From Entrophospora sp. SA101 (taxonomy: Eukaryota; Glomeromycota; Glomeromycetes; Entrophosporales; Entrophosporaceae): a stretch of DNA of 64,000 nt. Within the stretch, counting starts at the first letter, position 1. The number at the start of each line of letters is the position of its first letter. The stretch covers positions 31,079-95,078 of the forward strand of contig CAUDNR010000424.1 of NCBI GenBank assembly GCA_958430865.1, read 5' to 3'. Positions 13,593 through 25,584 of the stretch are shown in pieces. The notes under the pieces are model-generated. The model was not told where the DNA came from, made no database searches, and worked only from the letters and a program-made list of their open reading frames with translations. A program made the translations under genes and the position numbers.

Positions 13593-15333
13593 TTATACTT
13601 CAGAATCTTTTTTAATATCTTCAACATCTATATTAACAAATTGATAAATATTTATTTATTAGTAAAATTTTCTTAATGTTGATAAGGAAGAGGAGAAAAA
13701 AGATTATTTACTTGTATTAGATGAAGGAGATTTGTTTTCATTATTATCATCACTGCTAGTAGTAGCATTATTAGTACTGCTAGATGATGTAGATGATGAT
13801 TTTGTTGTAGTGATATTTAATTTTTCATTAAACACTATTATTTAAAAATTAATATTATTAATTTTAAATATTATATGCATGAACACACACACACATATAT
13901 AATGTTAATATACCTGCATCAAGACTTTTACCACTACTTTTTTCTTTTTCCTTTTCATCGTCATCTTCTTCTTCTTTAACAAATATTGAATAAGGAGGAA
14001 AATCAGTTGTTGATTTTTGTTGATTGTTCTTTGGTGTACTAATACTATCACTCTTTATATTATTGTTATTAATGTTAGAAGAAGAAGAAATAGTTATTAA
14101 ATCATTATCTTTTTCAATGATCTTGAAAGGAGAATAAGAATCTTTTTTCTTATCAAGGTCGATTTCATAAGATCCATAAACAGGCTGTTGAGATCTTAAT
14201 GGAGAAGATCTTAAATTATCATCACTATTAGTTTTGTTGTTATAATTGCCTTTGTTATCATTATCATAGATATTACTTTTATTATTATAATTATTACTTT
14301 TACTATCACTAGTAAAACCACCAAGATTCTGGCGACGATTACTTTTGTTGTTCAAAGAAGTGGTAAAATCCTCACTAAGCAAAGTATTATCAGATTCATC
14401 ATGGGGTAAATTTGAATATTGAGAATTTTTGTTTTGGTTTTGAGTTTGATTATTGTTATTGTTGTCATTATCATTATCGTAACCGTATTCGTTACGTAAT
14501 GCTACCGATTGTTGTTTCAATTTTTCGTACCATTCTTTGACTTTCTTTTTAGTGGCTTTTATTTTAAAATAAATAAATAAATGAAGGAGAAATAGGAAAA
14601 TAACACTGTAATTTAATATATATGGTGTAATTTGAATACTTACTATCGGCAGCTTGAACAATCTTTTCCTTAATAACAGGCAATTCTTCTGTAAAATCAG
14701 AAAAAGGAGATGATTGATCTTCCTCTTCTTGCTGTTGTTGTTGTCTACGGTGTTGTTGAGTAGATCTGTGCTCTTCCACATATTCAACTATTAAATAAAA
14801 TAAAATATATATATATTAATTACTTATTACAATCAACTAATTAATTAATTAAATATCTAGTTAGTTATTTAGTTACTTTGATCTTCGGCGGCCAGTCTTT
14901 TTGCCAGTTCTTCATCACGTCTTATCTGTTCTTCTTTAGTTACAAAAAAACGAGACTAAAAATATATGTAAGTATGATTATTATTTATATGTATGTTTAT
15001 TAAATGTATATATGCGTATAAAATTTATTTATTTACTTCAGTTGTAGTAGTTTTTTGATCAAATGGTGATCTTGGTGATGGGGATGGAGTAGTTACTGTT
15101 CTTTTTGTTGATAATGGTGTTTGTAATGGTTGTTGTTCTGGTGTTGGAGTAGTAATAGTAGCAGGAGGTTCTGGAGGAACATAGCTTGGGTCAGTTATAC
15201 TTAATAAAGTATTTATACTTGTTTCCAAATCATTATCGTTTGATGCTAAAACTGCTTCACAAATTTCTGAATCAACATCAGGAAACATAGACAATAATGT
15301 CTTAAGATTTTCTGTTCTTTGGTCCGCATCCAT
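13593..15333 (-). CDS. CUE5: CUE-domain ubiquitin-binding protein, Cue5-like
   Basis: Six exons (15333-15037, 14955-14877, 14787-14644, 14555-13914, 13834-13712, 13627-13593) give 439 aa. The N-terminal CUE domain (about residues 8-48) shows the MFP motif (LLSMFPDVDSEICEAVL) and the dileucine-like NTLLSI. A Pro/Thr-rich linker follows, then KEEQIRRDEELAKRLAAED, a segment typical of the Cue5 group. The rest is long Asn/Asp/Ser-rich low complexity. CUE domains bind mono-ubiquitin; yeast Cue5 links ubiquitinated aggregates to Atg8 for autophagy. A possible Atg8-interacting motif (FKII followed by acidic residues) is present, but such motifs are common by chance. The family call is firm and Cue5 orthology is inferred. 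Confidence 0.8.
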
Positions 15334-16993
15334 TTTTTTTTTTTTGATAATTATTTTTTAAAAAAAAGCTAAATAGAAATTTGACTTTCCAAGAAAAAAG
15401 GAATATTTTTATTGTCGTCCCAAAATAGTAGTACAAATTATCACGTGTTTATATATAACGTAACCAGTATCATCTGACTATTACTATATATTAATATAAA
15501 ATAAATTCACATGATGATTAGAAATTATACAGCGAACACACATCTTTCCATTTGTCTAAAAATTATTTATTTGTCAAGCCACTTTATTTTGAAATCCAAA
15601 TGCTCAACTACCACTCTTTTGACAACTTCAGCATGTCACTTCAATTATACCATCCAGCGCTCCAGGTTTGAATGAATTTAGAAAACTATTTAAAGGTTTT
15701 TTATAGAGACGAAATAGAGAGATTATATGTATTTACAGTCTTTTTTTTTGGAAAAATAACAGATGATTTACAGCAACACAAGGATTGGTGGTGCAAATGA
15801 TGGATGTGTTGGCTATTTGCGTTGAATTTGTCATTGGATTAGAGGATGGTGTATTTCAATTTTTGTGTAGAATTATTGGTAGATTGAATTGAGTATTGGT
15901 AAAATGTACTAAACAGTGTCTTTTAAGCCACAATTTTGTTCGAAAAGTTTCTGAAGATTTACAATTGACATGATGTGAAAAATACTCGAGAAATTACTAA
16001 TTTATTCGAATTACTAATTTTACGAAATTTTTCTCATACATTGGTCTTTGTGATAATAAGCATAAAGCATATCTCGGAATGTGTCCAACTTATTATATAT
16101 AACTCATGGCTGTACACTTTCACATCACGAATTGGCTAGTCAATTATATAGCAAATACAAATTCTTTATTTATTTCTAATAACTATTAATTGCTGTCATC
16201 AAAAATATTACATGCAAATGTCCTATATTCTCCAATTTAACCTTTTCTTCTGGTGGGTTCACCATAACGCGTCATTTACCTTTATATTATTTGGGTTTTG
16301 ATAGTTTTGTATTTCATGATAAACCATATGGCTTATTAACGCCGAGTGGGTTAGATTTAGAGACATTCAAATTTTTTCGGTCAATATAATGTAAAAAAAT
16401 CTGGTGTATTTGAATTTGGATAAAAAAAAGGTTATTCGAAGCTTTAAATTTGATCGAGGGACAGAGATTCCATTCATTTTTATGACTAGAATGTAAAGAA
16501 AAGTTTTTCGAGTGAAACTAGAATATGGACAGAGATTGCTAATACTAATACTAAGTTTCTGAATTTACATGTCAAAAAGTTTTCATTGAGTTATGCTTTA
16601 AATAAAAAATATTTATTTTTAATAAACTTATCGATAAGAAGCATAACGATAAATTTTAAATCTTTCTTAATGGCTGCATAAGTGGGGGGATTGAAATGGA
16701 GTCTAAAGGATTTTTAAAAATTTGATATCCACTAGAGATTGTACCTGTCCAAAAAAACCTTACCCGAGTACCCTGATCTGGATGTACCCAACCTGGTTCC
16801 AATCCCTATTTGGATGTTATTAACATTATTAACATTATTAATCGGAGTATCATTAAAATCATTTATAATGTCGTTATTTGTATTTTGTACTGAATGATCA
16901 TCAGGGTTAATAGTTATGTTAAAGAAACTTATTATTTGAAAAAATTGCCTATATAGATCCTACGTTTATTCTTACTCGTATCCTCTTTACGAC
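15334..16993. other. Long intergenic region, no gene recognised
   Basis: No sustained open frame. An imperfect inverted pair of about 9 b (TAGAGATTG at 16733, CAATCCCTA at 16800) frames 76 b but has no target duplication. Three ATTAACATT iterations lie at about 16816-16842. Confidence 0.5.
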
Positions 16994-17346
16994 TATTCAA
17001 TAATTTGGCATATAATGAAGATCTTGCAATGAAAATATGCAAAGGCCGCAAGTCCTGGATTCTAAAATAACACACCAAAATTCTATATTGCATTAGCTTA
17101 CAGATGTATGGATGCCAATCCAGATGAACATACAACTGCAATGAAAGTTTTAATTTTACTTAGTGATGGTATTAAAAAACCAACCAGGAAAGTAATTGAT
17201 GAAATGGACGGAATTTCATCAACAATCACTGCAACAATTCATCTAAATGCTGTTTACACTAGCAGATTATTAAAATTACAAGTCTTCCCCAAATTATTAA
17301 TTCCAATAAAGTGACAATTATTGGTAATAATAATGGTAATTATTAA
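16994..17346 (+). pseudogene. Kinase C-terminal fragment (TKL-type, dead)
   Basis: The DNA aligns by eye with the last part of the intact gene at 45560-46965. It shares AATTTGGCA...GATCTTGCAATGAAA at the start, YRCMDANPDE in the middle and ATIHLNAVYTSRLLK near the end, and it stops at the equivalent TAA. An in-frame stop after GWIL, a deletion that removes the PSAEEI...IIHFWND segment, and the absence of the ATP-binding lobe show it is a fragment. It is one of several degenerate kinase pieces in the window. Confidence 0.7.
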
Positions 17347-17929
17347 CATTTAATCATTGATTATTTTCATTTTTTAAAATCTATGATTTTGTTATTAGTT
17401 TATTAACATCCATTTTTATGTTAAATTGAATCAACTATACCGGATGGATTACCCAATTAGGTAATAAAATATAAAATCTTGTCATTGTTATTATCAATAA
17501 GCACATATTATAAAAACAAATTTTTATTAATTAATATTGATGTCCAAGATTTTAATCTTTTGAGTAAATGCATGCTCTATTTGTTTAATCCGTCTCACCG
17601 TATTATTTACGAAGTTACAAATAGCAAATATATAGTTAATTGTCGGTAAATTAATTGTCAATGTTGAAGAACAAAAAAAAATATTAGAAAATTTATTACA
17701 TAAAATCTAAATACACGATTTAGTGGTCCTCGATTTTTACGGATAAAATTTCAGGATCGAATCCGCTTATAATTATTTTAACTTTGATATTACTGATTTT
17801 TTATATAATATTTGGTTTACCGGATATTTTTATATATTAATGTATTAATATGCCATTTATCATTATGATAATTTTACCTTGATAGTGAGTAATGAGTGAT
17901 ATAACGAATAAAGATGATCATTGCTTGTT
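17347..17929. other. Non-coding stretch with pogo-like end fragment
   Basis: Near 17715-17750 the text TTTAGTGGTCCTCGATTTTT and ACGGATAA resembles the left end of the MITE at 54476 (TTTAGCGGATCTCGA). This suggests a single degraded terminus. Nothing else was recognised. Confidence 0.3.
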
Positions 17930-18530
17930 CTATATTTTAATCCATCTGTCCACTTGTTCACGTGATATACATTTGTAGCTGGGAAAAAAAATTTTTTTTG
18001 ACAAATTATACAAATAAAAATATAAATAAATTTTAGAACGGAAAACACTTTAAATGAAAATAAACATCATGATACTTTTACTGAAAAAAATGATCAAAGA
18101 GAGGGGATGAAAGGTATGGAAAATTACTAATTTGGCATGGTGTCAATAATGCAATGGACTAGTGGCAATGAAGCATTAGATCAATTGATTAAAAAAGCAC
18201 AATTTAAAGTAAAAAGATGTAACAACTATGATTATCTAACGAATATTAAAAGATATGTGAAGGTGGGTTTGCAATTATATACAAAGCTTGGTTAAATAGT
18301 TTGAAGAGTATAAATTATGAAAATAACAAATGAACTAGTATAAACAGAACTGTGTCATTAAAAAATTACATAATTCAAATTATTTATTAGTATTGGCTTC
18401 AGATTATTATTGTTGTAATTAAACATTTTATTTATTATTTTAGTCCAAAATTATATGAGCTTCATGATAAAGAAAATATAATTCACATTTATTGATTAAC
18501 ACAAGACCCAATTACAAAAGAATATATGGG
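17930..18530 (+). pseudogene. Kinase N-terminal fragment (dead, intron retained)
   Basis: Plus strand from about 18157 reads WTSGNEALDQLIKKAQ, then a broken GEGGFAIIYKAW-like glycine loop near 18255-18290. After a retained intron ending at about 18440 it continues as PKLYELHDKENIIHIY-stop-LTQDPITKEYM, matching FKNYVKFHSKSDIIQIYGLT of the intact gene at 45560. Frameshifts and stops kill it. Its first 260 b (17930-18190) are the reverse-oriented partner of 4556-4750. It breaks off at GGGGCATGCTGCAACAAA, a string that also occurs at 53817. Confidence 0.65.
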
Positions 18531-18618
18531 GCATGCTGCAACAAAACCAGACAAAGTGAACATTGGTATTACCAAAGAATTTCAGGGATCAATATTGTTT
18601 TTAACATCATAATTGTAT

Positions 18619-19012
18619 TGTGAGATCAAAAATCCGCATCTCTCACAAATCTCTTTATTTGGTTAAAATAATATTTATTTTGATTTATGGTAGTATCTAA
18701 TTATTTAATTCTTAATTACTCTCTCTTTATTTATGGCTGTAATAGCACTCAAGCTATTAATCTGTTTACAGGGCAAGTTTTATTTCTCCCTATCTGGTAA
18801 CATTTTCTCAGCAGTCCTTTGTTATCTGCCTGAGCCAGCACATCTCAATGATATTTATAATATCTTAAGTATCTGCCGTGATACTTTCTATATTATTTAC
18901 TATTATATTTATGGCTCAGTCTCTTCAACTTACAATTCTGAGATTTGATATTTTTCCCAAAATTGTCCACGAGGCGCAGTAAGTTGTGGGACTAGGTGAC
19001 TTGCACCATATT
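18619..19012. other. Possible solo-LTR-like or other repeat remnant
   Basis: It begins TGTGAGATCAAAAATCC and GCATCTCTCACA, a self-complementary LTR-style terminus. Nearly the same 30 b occur at about 27712-27741, also preceded by GTATT. The right end (GACTAGGTGACTTGCACCAT) recurs at 147-166. No internal retroelement gene, matching second LTR or target duplication was found, so the identity is uncertain. Confidence 0.3.
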
Positions 19013-19295
19013 CAGTGTATAAAATTCATGTGCATAACCCCCTTAAACTGTGCACAATGAGATAAATATTTTTGTGCAGACTCTAAACAAAAATTTTAAA
19101 TATAGTGCACAAATTCAATGAGAACCTTTTGCATTATTACATTTTTCTATGTATAATGCACAAAAAAATCAAAAAAACTACACTACTTACAATTTTTTGT
19201 GCATACATGCATAATTTTTAAACAACTTTTGCACAATTCCTCAAAAAATATTGTACAACATGCACAAAAATTGATCAGCAAGTTTTTATACACTG
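19013..19295. mobile_element. hAT-type MITE with perfect 8-bp target duplication
   Basis: The 283-b element starts CAGTGTATAAAA and ends with the exact complement TTTTATACACTG. It is flanked on both sides by the identical 8 b ACCATATT (19005-19012 and 19296-19303). An 8-bp duplication with CAG/CTG termini is diagnostic of hAT superfamily insertions. Inside are about ten dispersed copies of TGCACAAA or its complement, which look like subterminal transposase-binding repeats. There is no coding capacity, so it would depend on a transposase elsewhere. Confidence 0.88.
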
Positions 19296-19303
19296 ACCAT
19301 ATT

Positions 19304-20609
19304 TATTTGATTTTTTTTATTGTATTATTTAAATTAAAATAAATTTTTTTCTATCACATGACTTACAAATTCTACATTTCAGTGATACATTCATGTTAAT
19401 AACAATATACTGATATAATAATAATAATAATTAATAATACATTTTAAATGATGGCTAACTAACCTCTCTATCATCTATATTTTCTTTCATCTATGTGTTA
19501 ATAAATTTGTATTGGTATTGTTAACAAAAATAAATAATAATTTAATTATTGTCTATATAACACATGTTACTAAAGTTACTAAAGTCTTATGGAGGCATGA
19601 GTGATTTTCACCATGAAAATCTTATACTAATTTGTAGGGTTCTGTATTTAAGAAAAAAAGAACCTTTATGTATTTAGGATGACCCTTTTAAATAAAAAGC
19701 AGACATATAACCTTTTCAGCAATGGTAAAATAAAAAACAATATGTTTGTTGTAAATAATCTAAACTTCCAAAAGGATTGCATTTATTAGGAAATTGACTA
19801 AAACCTTAGTGATTTTTGAATCATACCAGTACTATTATCTTATTTATTTAATCTTAATTAAAAAAAAATCACATTTTGAGGACAAAATAAAGGATTTTTA
19901 CCCCTTGAAATATAAAGTTAATTCGTGATCTGTGAAACATCTGCAAAATTTTGCAGATCACTAATTAAAATTTTCTGGACTCCAACTTTCCCCCCAACAT
20001 AACCACCCTTTATGTTGATATAAACTAAAATTGTACTTTTAACACATGATATGAATCTTGAAGTTTAAATATGCAAATTTTCAAAGGGACTTTCTTATAA
20101 AATATTTTATGTTTATATGTAGGAGTTGCTGGATTCCTGCCTAAAATTACTATATAAAATTTAAAGGTTTGAGTAAGCAACTAAAAATATTTATGATGTA
20201 AAAATGGTTGTAGAATTAATTTTATTCAAGAAAAATATAAATATGTTATTTCTATTTAGCTTTTAATAGTTACTCTTTTTAAAATAAAATAAAAATTATC
20301 ATGGTCATGTAATTTTATTGACTCACGTTGATCACGTGAGGTAATGTCAGATTCTCAAAACTCCTGAAAAATTATAATGTTTATTACCACCACAAAAACA
20401 TATTAATGATCGGCAAATTTTTGCAGTTGTTTCACAGATTACGAATTAATATTTTTCATCTACAAGGTGCAGAATTTCATGAATACAAAAAAAATATTTT
20501 CATAATATAATATTACAGTCAAGCTATCTTTTTTTTAATGCCACAAAATGTTGTGTGAAATATCAAAAATACAGGATATAATAGAAAATTTTTTTAACAA
20601 AAGTAAAAC
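19304..20609. other. Long non-coding stretch
   Basis: AT-rich with no convincing open frame. A GATCACGTGA palindrome lies at about 20331-20340. CTGCAAAATTTTGCAG at 19940-19955 is a 16-b perfect palindrome. Confidence 0.45.
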
Positions 20610-20767
20610 TTGGTCGCTACTTACTTTCTTCAACACAGAACAAAGGCTGATGACTTTACATATGACAAAGGAACTGAACATAAGTTATACAGGGAAGCAT
20701 TAAGCTCATTATCAAAACAACACACCCTTGCTCGTGAACTCCTTTTGAATTTTAAGGTCGAGTGTAT

Positions 20768-21013
20768 TTATATTTTATTATCATTAATCGAGATAAGTTC
20801 AAGGGCTAGAGTAGGTTCAGAGCTAGAGTATGTTCTGGTCCCAAGACAAAATACATGACATATTGACAAATCCCGAGTAGTCAGCTGAGTAATGCCTTGG
20901 TTGGTGAGAGTGAAGTAACATCTTCCCTCGGGTGCTCCTGAATAGATTACATAGTTGCTGCTATAACGCAATTGGATGGAGACATTCCAACTGGTTGTCA
21001 GGACACATTCCAT
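20768..21013 (-). CDS. Small unassigned ORF in a GC-richer island
   Basis: An ATG-started 81-aa frame lies inside the pseudogene above, in the intron-sized gap after LLLNFK. It contains SSNYVIYSGAPEGRCYFTL and TNQGITQLTTRDLSICHVF. The DNA is visibly richer in G and C than its surroundings. No family was recognised; it could be an exon of an inserted gene or chance. Confidence 0.2.
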   Translation of the reverse strand: MECVLTTSWNVSIQLRYSSNYVIYSGAPEGRCYFTLTNQGITQLTTRDLSICHVFCLGTRTYSSSEPTLALELISINDNKI

Positions 21014-22837
21014 GCTATAGTCTACTCATGCTTCTTTTTTTTTGGTTCAAAAAATAGGCCATCTAGCTTGATACTAATTTATGTTTTCTTTCCCATAAAA
21101 GAACAATAAATCCTCCATAAGTATGGATAATTTCTGGGTGCTTATAAATAAAAAACTCAATAACGAAAAATTTGAATGCATAGAGGTTAGCGAATTATTC
21201 ATATTAACTGGTATTTCGATCCAACCATTAAATTCCTAGTTTAATACTATTAATAGATCTGACTATAGCTGATGAGGTGACCCAGCACATGAAGAAATAT
21301 ATAAGTTCAACTACTACCAGAGTTACCAAGAGATTTTTGGACAGATATGAAACAAGCCCATCAAAACGGTTAACAAAAGTCAGTAGTTGCTATCAATTTT
21401 GGAGCTGATTATTAGCTTACTTAATTCAACAATTTTCTTAATTTAGATAAAATCAAGCATCGAAAATGACAAAAATGAGACACACATGTAAGTTGTTGTA
21501 GTATCATCAAATTCATCCATTGCTATATGTGATTAATACATATCACTCATTTTGATCAAGTCAAGAGGCAATTGAAAACAATCCATTTTTAGCATCCGAG
21601 GATGAGGTGTGGTAGTTTGCATTGAGAATGCTTTTTTCAAATTCTGATTATCCATAGAAACTGAAATCATAGATATAATTACCAATAATTTCTAACCAGT
21701 ATGGCCGTATGGTTCTTTTTTAGAAGCACGAATCGCCATGTTATACAGCTGAAGAACAAAATGAAATCCAAGATGCAATCAAAAAATTGCTAGAGGTCGA
21801 TCATTCTTTTGCAGCATCTATGATGCGATTCTCAGATGTAAGTTGAAGATAACTGGCTTTTTTTCCATTTGTTCAAACTTAATATTATTATTAATTTCAG
21901 GTTAGAACTACAAATGAATTACGAAAGATTTTAGAAGAAACTTCCTTTAAAGATAGGAATGAGCCTTATGATTGAGTGAAACATTACGATGCTGAATGGG
22001 CTGAAATTGTGATGAGGAAGTTGTGTGTATTTTTTTATTATTAGCAATGTCATTACAAAGTCTTAATAACTTATATTTTTATTTATTACCAAAGTCTTAC
22101 ATATTATGAAGACCCTAATGAAACACTGCAAAAGCAACATCTCGAGTCCTGGTATGACATAAATGTGTGGTCCCTTATTGTCAATCATGGTCTCTCTGAT
22201 GTGATTGGATTGGAAATGGTCAGGTACATGTCTCCTGTAATTGTCATAACTACTTCTGTGTATTATTAGACTCTTTGATTTACTTCTTTCTAAAGACTAG
22301 TGCTGTAATCCAAAAAAGGAAAAGTATGGTTGCAAAAGTGGCCACAAAAGTAATTGCAACCACTTTTTATATGCCATAAATACAATTACTACCTTTATGG
22401 CACCAGACTTTACTTCTTTTATAGAAAGGAATTGTCAAGTATAGCTGTAGCCATGAGAAAAAACTCAAGGAGAACATGTACACATCACAAAAAACCAAAA
22501 CATAAAAAGATGGTATATCAGATGGATGGGATACTCCAAATGTATATTGATGGGGCTGAGTATGGAGCAATTGAAGTGGCCCAAGAAGTTTGATGCAACC
22601 AAATTGTTGACTGATGGGTTTAAACTAACGAAAGCTATGCATGACATCATTGTATACCTGAGTGAACAAGCTCATTTTGAAGAAACAAAAGTAAGACAAC
22701 TACGAGTTGCTGGCATGCTTCACATGGGTAAGTAAATAATTAATCTGCAGTCTTTAGCACTTTTTCCAAAGTAAACTGATTTGATTTGACTTATAGGTCT
22801 CAAATTGCAAGTTTTGCAAATGAGTAGTCCTAAAGGG

Positions 22838-23051
22838 CAGTGTTGTGCCATTTATGGTTCCAATAAAATTTCATTGGAGCATTCTAATAAATTCCAATTG
22901 GAATTGGAACATTCCAAATGTGGTTCCAATGAAGTTAACCAATGAAATTCAATTATAGTGTCATACACACGAATTTTATTAGTTAATATCAATTGAAGAT
23001 CTACATTGGAACATTCCAATAGCATTACAATGTTCCAATTGCACAACACTG
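22838..23051. mobile_element. hAT-type MITE inserted in an exon, perfect 8-bp TSD
   Basis: The 214-b element has perfect 11-b termini, CAGTGTTGTGC and GCACAACACTG. It is flanked by identical CTAAAGGG octamers (22830-22837 and 23052-23059). Removing the element and one octamer rejoins the host exon in frame (SSPKG to YVAIL), so the pre-insertion state can be read exactly. The interior is made of palindromic ATTGGAACATTCCAAT units. Termini and duplication length indicate the hAT superfamily. There is no coding capacity. Confidence 0.93.
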
Positions 23052-23560
23052 CTAAAGGGTATGTGGCAATATTAAGCCAAGAGAAGCTCCTTGAGGTGCC
23101 AGTTACAGTCGAAAAAATAAAAGACCTTATCAGGGTGTTGGCTAATGTGCGGAGGCTGAAAGTATGTTTTTACCCTCATTTTGTTTTTAAGTTCAACAGC
23201 AAAATGCATTATTTTCACTCGTTATCTTTATTTGAAAATAGAAAAAGATCATAGATTGCATGAGTACAGTAAGCATAAGAACCCAAGATCAAGCAGATTT
23301 CTTGTGAGAAATAATGGGTACAAAGACTCCACCACCTACAATTACTTTTCCACAGTCTATTGATACATAATAAAGTTTGATAGATAAATTAAGTATTGTT
23401 GTAGGATGCATATAAGATAACAGATAGATAATCTTGAAGTTCTTTATCAAGCAATGCTTGCATATCTGGTGTGATTCAAAAAGTTCTTGAATCTGTAATG
23501 AATTTAATTTTGATGTAACCAAGGGTCTTCAATAACCTGTATATTATTAGTGGGATCATG

Positions 23561-24061
23561 TAAACGTTCAAATAATTATCATGATTATTTACAAACATTT
23601 AGATATTTATTTAACACTGATAATTTTATTGTTGTAAAATTATAAAAAAGTTATCTTTATTTGTTTGAATTTTACATCTTTAAATAATAAAAATATAATT
23701 CTTAAAATACAAATATAAATCATAAAGAAAGACATAAATAAATAATCTATATATTGTATGGAAGCTTATAGACTTCCCGGAAAGTATTGATCATAATTAA
23801 AGATAACTTCTTGATTATAAATAATATAAATGAAATATATAATAATATTATTATATTCCCCACAATATAACATAACAATATAATATCCACATTCCTTAAT
23901 AAAAATAATAATGATAATAATAATAATATGTATAATTCTTTAACCAAAAATCCTGATTGCCAAGTAACTTAAATTAAACGATAAAAAAAGAATTCCTCTT
24001 ACCAAATATGGTAATAAAATTAAATGCCATTTGTGTGACATATTATTTCGAGGATTGTTAC
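23561..24061. repeat. Dispersed repeat of about 500 b, copy A
   Basis: Nearly identical to 43124-43639, from TTCAAATAATTATCA through GTATGGAAGCTTATAGACTT to TTTCGAGGATTGTTA. On the minus strand its right end encodes NNPRNNMSHKWHLILLPYLV in both copies, ending near a possible GT donor. In this copy the frame extends leftwards as RGILFLSFNLSYLAIRIFG and rightwards into KKKNPIKKYEFANNILVEVC. It may therefore include the 3' end of an unrecognised gene plus its downstream DNA. Confidence 0.85.
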
Positions 24062-24936
24062 ACACTTCTACTAAAATATTGTTAGCAAATTCATATTTTT
24101 TTATTGGATTCTTTTTTTTCAACAAATTGAAGGTTTTTGGTTATTGATTTTTTTATATATATATATACATATGCACATACATTTGTATGTTTGCATATAT
24201 TATCATAAGTAAAATTGCTAAAATTACAATTAAAATAAGATACATTATTCAATAAATTCAACTAGTGATAATTAGTAATTCATGTTCCATTTTTTACATT
24301 AATAGATAATCTAATGAATTTGTCCTTTTGCTAAGATTGAATAATTAGGATCTGTGTCTTTAAGAGTTTTAGCCATAATATGTATGATGTACTTCCATTG
24401 CATTCAATTGATACGAATCATCATAAATAAAAAGTTTGATTTTTTTGAAAGAACAATTTATAATTATTTATATAAAGGTTTTCAAATGCTGAATAAATAA
24501 AATTTTATTACATGATAACTTTACTATCACTATATTCTTTTACATATAAAACATAAAGAAATTAGAAAAATTCCAAGTAATGTTTAGACTCCTCCAATTA
24601 ATACTAAGAAATAGGCAGCTTTTACTAAGTAAATGAAACATTACTAAGTAGTAAGTAACTTTAGACTAGTAATAATTTGGAGTGAATAGCATATATGAAA
24701 GAAATAATACCTTTTACTAAGGGATTAGTATTGGTTACTATGGGATTAGTATGGTTTTTTGAAGAAATTAAAAGTTTTTACTAAATTATTTTGCTTGAAA
24801 TTTTACAAGAAATTAAAGGGTTTTATAATCTACATATGGACGTGTTTTGCATAACTTTTATTATGCAACTTCTATAATTCAAATTTTTGAGCCGTCGATC
24901 TAATATAAATTGACACGTGATTCCCCTACCCTTAAT
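24062..24936. other. Non-coding stretch
   Basis: No gene recognised. Short direct iterations of TTACTAAG and TTAGTATTGGTTACTA occur around 24650-24750. Confidence 0.45.
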
Positions 24937-24939
24937 CTA

Positions 24940-25584
24940 GGGGTATGGGGGTTCAACAAGAATGTTACACACCACTAATTCACAAAACCAAAACTGTCCA
25001 CCCTTGAAATTCACAAAATTTTATACAAAATAATGTTTTTGCTTTGTAAACTTTTCAAATAAAATAAATACACTTTTTGATCCAAAAAAATTTCATTCCT
25101 TGAGGTGAAAGAGAAGTAGTGGTCATGTTTTTTTTTTTTGATAAAAGAAGAGTTCAATATTTAAATAAAATAAAGCCCTTTGATTTTTCTTTATTGTAAT
25201 TAGGAAAGATCTTTTATTAAAGCTTTGAAAAAAAATTTTTTTATGCTTATATTTATTGGAAATATCTTCTAAAATATGTTTCTACCAGTTTATGGCATTC
25301 AACCTTTCTTTTTAACAATATTTTTACTATCTTATGACCTGGTCCTTGTATATCTTGGAAAAGAAAAAAAATATAAATAATTTTTTATATCAAATAAATA
25401 TCTTGGAGATAATATAAAGTTGGGTTTTTTTGGAGTCATGTTTGTATAATCATTTTTTTGATTACAGGGGTGTTTTATTTTCAATTTTTTAAAGTTTATT
25501 AGTAAAGCATATGAAATTGATATAGTGGACAGTTTTAGAAAATGAAATCATACTGTGTAACATTCTTGTTGAACCCCCATACCC
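24940..25584. mobile_element. TIR element of 645 b, TA/CTAG target
   Basis: GGTATGGGGGTTCAACAAGA and a further 10 b at the left are perfectly complementary to the right end, giving an arm of about 31 b. A second inverted pair lies further in (AAAACTGTCCAC at about 25000, GTGGACAGTTTT at about 25526). The flanks read CTAG on both sides, consistent with a TA duplication of Tc1/mariner type, although the palindromic CTAG makes the exact border ambiguous. No transposase remnant was seen. Confidence 0.8.

Larger units (their letters stand above)
20610..23370 (+). pseudogene. Multi-exon pseudogene of a lineage-expanded fungal family
   Basis: Exon-like blocks with surviving GT/AG borders run in order: ADDFTYDKGTEHKLYREAL (20650), IADEVTQHMKKYISSTTTR (21255), YTAEEQNEIQDAIKKLLEVD (21742), NEPYD-stop-VKHYDAEWAEIVMR (21960), HLESWYDINVWSLIVNHGLS (22140), MDGILQMYIDGAEYGAIEVA (22520), a +1 frameshift near 22580 into FDATKLLTDGFKLTKAMHD, GLKLQVLQMSSPKG split by a MITE, YVAILSQEKLLEVPVTVEKI (23062), and TPPPTITFPQSIDT-stop at 23370. 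The family, with its AEW and EYGAIE blocks, is one I associate with Mucoromycota hypothetical proteins; its function is unknown. At least two TGA stops, one frameshift and one insertion disable this copy. Confidence 0.7.

Noticed and set aside
16733..16808. Possible 76-b hAT-like MITE (TAGAGATTG...CAATCCCTA)
   Set aside because: Only about nine terminal bases match, and the flanking octamers (ATATCCAC, TTTGGATG) are not duplicates.
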